The notes beneath the pieces were generated by a model that was given only the letters and a program-made list of their open reading frames with translations, made no database searches and was not told where the DNA came from. Positions 3,568 to 6,194 of a stretch of DNA of 6,194 bases are shown piece after piece (positions within the stretch are counted from its first letter, which is position 1; every line of letters begins with the position of its first letter). Origin of the DNA: an uncultured Macromonas sp. (GTDB lineage Bacteria; Pseudomonadota; Gammaproteobacteria; Burkholderiales; Burkholderiaceae); NCBI GenBank assembly GCA_946481585.1, contig CAMLOF010000182.1:1-6194 (forward strand), given 5' to 3'. The position numbers were made by a program, and so were the translations under genes.

Positions 3568-6194
3568 TTATGTGCTGATACGAACAGCGGCAGGGTTTTG
3601 CTGAACGAGGCGCTTGAGTTCGGGGACGCACGAGCCGCATTGTGTGCCGCAACCCAGGCGGGACTGCAAGGTGGCCAGGCGTGTGGCAGGTTCTCCGTCG
3701 ATCTCTGGCAAGGCTTGGCGGATGGCCTGCGCGGTGATACCCAGGCAGTTGCACACTGGTTGGCTGCGTTCTGCGGGGGCCCCGCCAGGCGCTGTGTCAC
3801 GGGCCTGCAGCAGGGCGAGCCCGGTGACTGGTGTGGGCAGGGTGTCGCGCAGCAGGGTGGACAACCAGGTGCTGCTGCGGCTGTCGCCCGCCAGCAGGAA
3901 GGCCTGTACCCGGGATGTTTCGGTGCCGCCCACACGCACGCGGCGGTGTTGGTGGCGCAGCGGGTCGGCGTAGCGCAGCGTGTCCACGGTGTCCAGTTCC
4001 AACGCCCGCACCAGGGTGTGGAGCCAGTCGCCCTGGTCGTCAGGGGCTTGAGCACTGGCGGCCTGGAACCAGATGCCGCACAGGGCAGGCAGGCCAGCGG
4101 TCGCGGACCCGCCTGCCGCCGCAAAAGGCACGCAGGCAGCGTAGTCAAAGGAATTCAAGAGCGGGCGCAGCGCCTGTTGCACTTCCAACGCTCTTTCTGC
4201 AGGCAACCATGCCATGGCCTGCAGCGTCCAGGGCAGGGCGGTTTTTTCAATGCGTACCGCCGCGTGCTTGAGTTCCGGCTGCTTGGACGTGGGGCAATAG
4301 GCCGATGTGGTGAGGCCGTTGACGCCGGACATGCGCTGGCCGTCCAGTCCACGGCCACCCAGGTACTCGCTGCCCCAGTGCATACCGATGAAGCACTGGC
4401 GGCGTGCCAGTTCGTGCGATGCACTGGCGGGCAGCACCAGTTGGCCACGCTTGCTGGTGACGCGTACCAGGTCGCCTGTCTCGATGCCTGCGTCGGCCAT
4501 GTCCTGGGGGTGCATCTGGACTTCGGGCTCGGCCACGTGGCCGAAGAGCTTGCCCAAGGTGCCGGTGCGGGTCATGCCATGCCACTGGTCGCGCAGGCGC
4601 CCGGTGGTCAGGGCGTAGGGGTAGCGTGATTCGCGTTCCTCGGCAACGGGTTCGTAGGGCAGGGCGGTAAAGCGGGCGCGGCCATCGGCGGTGGGGAACA
4701 TGCCATCGGCGTAGAGGCGTTCGGTGCCGCTGGCCTGGCCTTCAGGCTGGGGCCATTGTTGTGGCGCGGCGTCCAGTTGGGCATAGCTCAGGCCGGTGAT
4801 GTCCAGGTCGCGGCCGCGAGTGCTTTCGCGGTGTTCGTTCCAGATCTGCTCGGGCGTTTCGTAGGGAAAGAGCGTGTCGGTGGTACGCCGGGGCAGGCGC
4901 TCCTCCAGCCTGTGTGCCAGATCCACGGCGATCTGCCAGTCGTGGCGTGGGCCGTCTGCAGATGTGGCTGGCGGTGGCACGGCGGTGCGCACGCGGGTGA
5001 TGCGCCGCTCACTGTTGGTGACGGTGCCTTCTTTTTCGCCCCAGGTGGTGGCGGGCAGCAGCAGGTCTGCCCAATCGCAAGTGGCGGCGCTGGCGTAGGC
5101 CTCCTGCACCACCACGAATTCGGCACGTTCCAGTGCGCGGCGCACGGTGGCCTGGTCGGGCAGTGACTGGGCCGGGTTGGTGCAGGCAATCCACAGGGCT
5201 TTGATTTCGCCGTCGGCGGCGGCCTGGAACATGTCCACGGCTGTTTTGCCGGGGGTGGCGGGCACGTCCGGCACGCCCCAAAGGGAGGCCACTTCGGCAC
5301 GGTGCGCCGGGTTGGCCAAGTCGCGGTGGGCCGACAGCAGGTTGGCCAGGCCACCCACCTCGCGCCCGCCCATGGCATTGGGCTGGCCGGTGAGGGAGAA
5401 GGGCCCCGCGCCGGGCAGGCCAATCTGCCCGCAGGCCAGGTGCAGGTTGATGAGGCTGGCGTTCTTGGCGGTGCCGCTGGTGGATTGGTTGAGGCCTTGG
5501 CAATAGAGGCTCAGCGTGCGAAGGCGCGTGCTGGCAGACACCTGGCTGGCATCGTCTGGCACACCCGCGAACCAGCGGGCGGCGGTGAACAGGTCGGCCA
5601 CGGGCACGCCGCAGATCTGGGCCACGGCGTCGGGTGTGTAGCCTTGGACCAGCTCGCGCAGGGCGGTGAAGCCACTGGTGTGGCGGTCGATGTAGCCGGT
5701 GTCGATCCAACCCTCGGCCAGCATGATGTGCAGCAGGCCGTGAAAGAGCATGACGTCGGTGCCCGGCTGCAGCGGCAGGTACAGGTCGGCCAGGCTGGCG
5801 GTGTCGGTGCGGCGGGGGTCGGCCACGATGACTTTCATGCCTGGGCGCTGTGCCTTGGCGTCTTCGATGCGGCGGAACAGCACCGGGTGTGCCCAGGCGG
5901 CGTTGCTGCCGACGATGAAGAGACAGTCGGCGTGGTTGACGTCGTCGTAGCAGGCGGGTGGGGCGTCGGCGCCCAGGGTGAGTTTGTAGCCCGCCACGGC
6001 GCTGCTCATGCACAGGCGCGAGTTGGTGTCGATGTTGTTGGTGCCCAGCAACCCTTTGGCGAGTTTGTTGAAGACGTAGTAGTCCTCGGTGAGCAGTTGG
6101 CCGCTGATGTAGAAACCCAGCGCATCAGGGCCGTGCTGGCGCACGATGGCCGCCAGGCGGTCAGCAGCCAGGTCAAGCGCAGCGTTCCAGGGCA
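3568..6194 (-). CDS. nasA: Assimilatory nitrate reductase, catalytic molybdopterin subunit with C-terminal BFD-type [2Fe-2S] domain (N-terminus outside window)
   Basis: This enzyme reduces nitrate to nitrite in the cytoplasm for nitrogen assimilation. The frame stays open to the window edge: codons read PWNAALDLAADRLAAIV before the GTG at 6144, which is internal. 875 full codons are visible; the N-terminal [4Fe-4S] domain is missing. Visible in order (residues counted from the GTG): the NapA/NasA signature GQLLTEDYYVFNKLAKG and DTNSRLCMSSAVAGYK with the likely Mo-ligand Cys45; the central molybdopterin domain with SLTGQPNAMGGREVGG and WGEKEGTVTNSERR; the dinucleotide-binding domain from about 505 to 634 (TTGRLRDQWHGMTRTG, MHWGSEYLGGRGLDGQRMSGVNGLTTSAYCPTSKQPELK); and a BFD-like iron-sulfur domain (about 797-850) with CNC at 798-800 and CGTQCGSC at 832-839. 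Such a tail is known from Klebsiella-type NasA and probably serves electron entry. The stop TAA is 34 bases before ybiB. Periplasmic NapA is unlikely because of the BFD tail. Confidence 0.95.
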   Translation of the reverse strand, partial: PWNAALDLAADRLAAIVRQHGPDALGFYISGQLLTEDYYVFNKLAKGLLGTNNIDTNSRLCMSSAVAGYKLTLGADAPPACYDDVNHADCLFIVGSNAAWAHPVLFRRIEDAKAQRPGMKVIVADPRRTDTASLADLYLPLQPGTDVMLFHGLLHIMLAEGWIDTGYIDRHTSGFTALRELVQGYTPDAVAQICGVPVADLFTAARWFAGVPDDASQVSASTRLRTLSLYCQGLNQSTSGTAKNASLINLHLACGQIGLPGAGPFSLTGQPNAMGGREVGGLANLLSAHRDLANPAHRAEVASLWGVPDVPATPGKTAVDMFQAAADGEIKALWIACTNPAQSLPDQATVRRALERAEFVVVQEAYASAATCDWADLLLPATTWGEKEGTVTNSERRITRVRTAVPPPATSADGPRHDWQIAVDLAHRLEERLPRRTTDTLFPYETPEQIWNEHRESTRGRDLDITGLSYAQLDAAPQQWPQPEGQASGTERLYADGMFPTADGRARFTALPYEPVAEERESRYPYALTTGRLRDQWHGMTRTGTLGKLFGHVAEPEVQMHPQDMADAGIETGDLVRVTSKRGQLVLPASASHELARRQCFIGMHWGSEYLGGRGLDGQRMSGVNGLTTSAYCPTSKQPELKHAAVRIEKTALPWTLQAMAWLPAERALEVQQALRPLLNSFDYAACVPFAAAGGSATAGLPALCGIWFQAASAQAPDDQGDWLHTLVRALELDTVDTLRYADPLRHQHRRVRVGGTETSRVQAFLLAGDSRSSTWLSTLLRDTLPTPVTGLALLQARDTAPGGAPAERSQPVCNCLGITAQAIRQALPEIDGEPATRLATLQSRLGCGTQCGSCVPELKRLVQQNPAAVRIST

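Noticed and set aside
3572..3587. Possible LexA (SOS) box before ybiB
   Set aside because: The coding strand reads CTGT-N8-GCAC, so only the left half fits the CTGT-N8-ACAG consensus. It lies across the nasA stop and no promoter could be seen with it.
3534..4148. N-terminal extension of YbiB by 205 codons
   Set aside because: The frame is open upstream but overlaps the nasA 3' end in another frame, and its translation is Pro/Arg/Cys-rich without resemblance to YbiB, whose family start matches the ATG at 3533.
3526..4629. Plus-strand open frame of 367 codons opposite the 3' part of nasA
   Set aside because: It is a shadow of the nasA codon bias: low-complexity Gly/Ala/Gln/Val composition, no domain, and antisense to conserved NasA domains.

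Overview
The window looks like ordinary core chromosome of a GC-rich betaproteobacterium, most likely Comamonadaceae (Acidovorax/Comamonas-like). That placement is inferred from the protein sequences, the strong G/C bias at third codon positions and the gene order. No database search was possible.

The left part (1-1245, + strand) is the C-terminal half of lon, the ATP-dependent protease, cut by the window edge. After a 95-base gap holding a sigma-70-like promoter comes a tRNA cluster on the + strand: tRNA-Gly(GCC), tRNA-Cys(GCA), tRNA-Gly(GCC). The two Gly genes are identical, and each is followed by a nearly identical A-tract/GC-stem/T-tract hairpin. The second hairpin has a perfect 12-bp stem with a UUCG loop. 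It lies between the converging tRNA and cobA transcription units and can serve both strands.

The right part (1766-6194) is a compact leftward gene set in the order nasA (5' end missing), ybiB, cobA, with gaps of 34 and 37 bases, so probably one operon. NasA is a molybdopterin assimilatory nitrate reductase with a C-terminal BFD-type [2Fe-2S] domain. CobA is a stand-alone uroporphyrinogen-III C-methyltransferase that provides the precursor of siroheme, the cofactor of the nitrite reductase that acts after NasA. YbiB is a TrpD2-type, anthranilate-phosphoribosyltransferase-like protein thought to bind nucleic acid; its place in a nitrate-assimilation operon is not explained.

I saw no mobile element, CRISPR array, phage gene or clearly new system. 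The points most worth a second look are the YbiB placement, the duplicated tRNA-Gly plus hairpin units, and a possible pair of mutually exclusive RNA folds between the first tRNA-Gly and tRNA-Cys.
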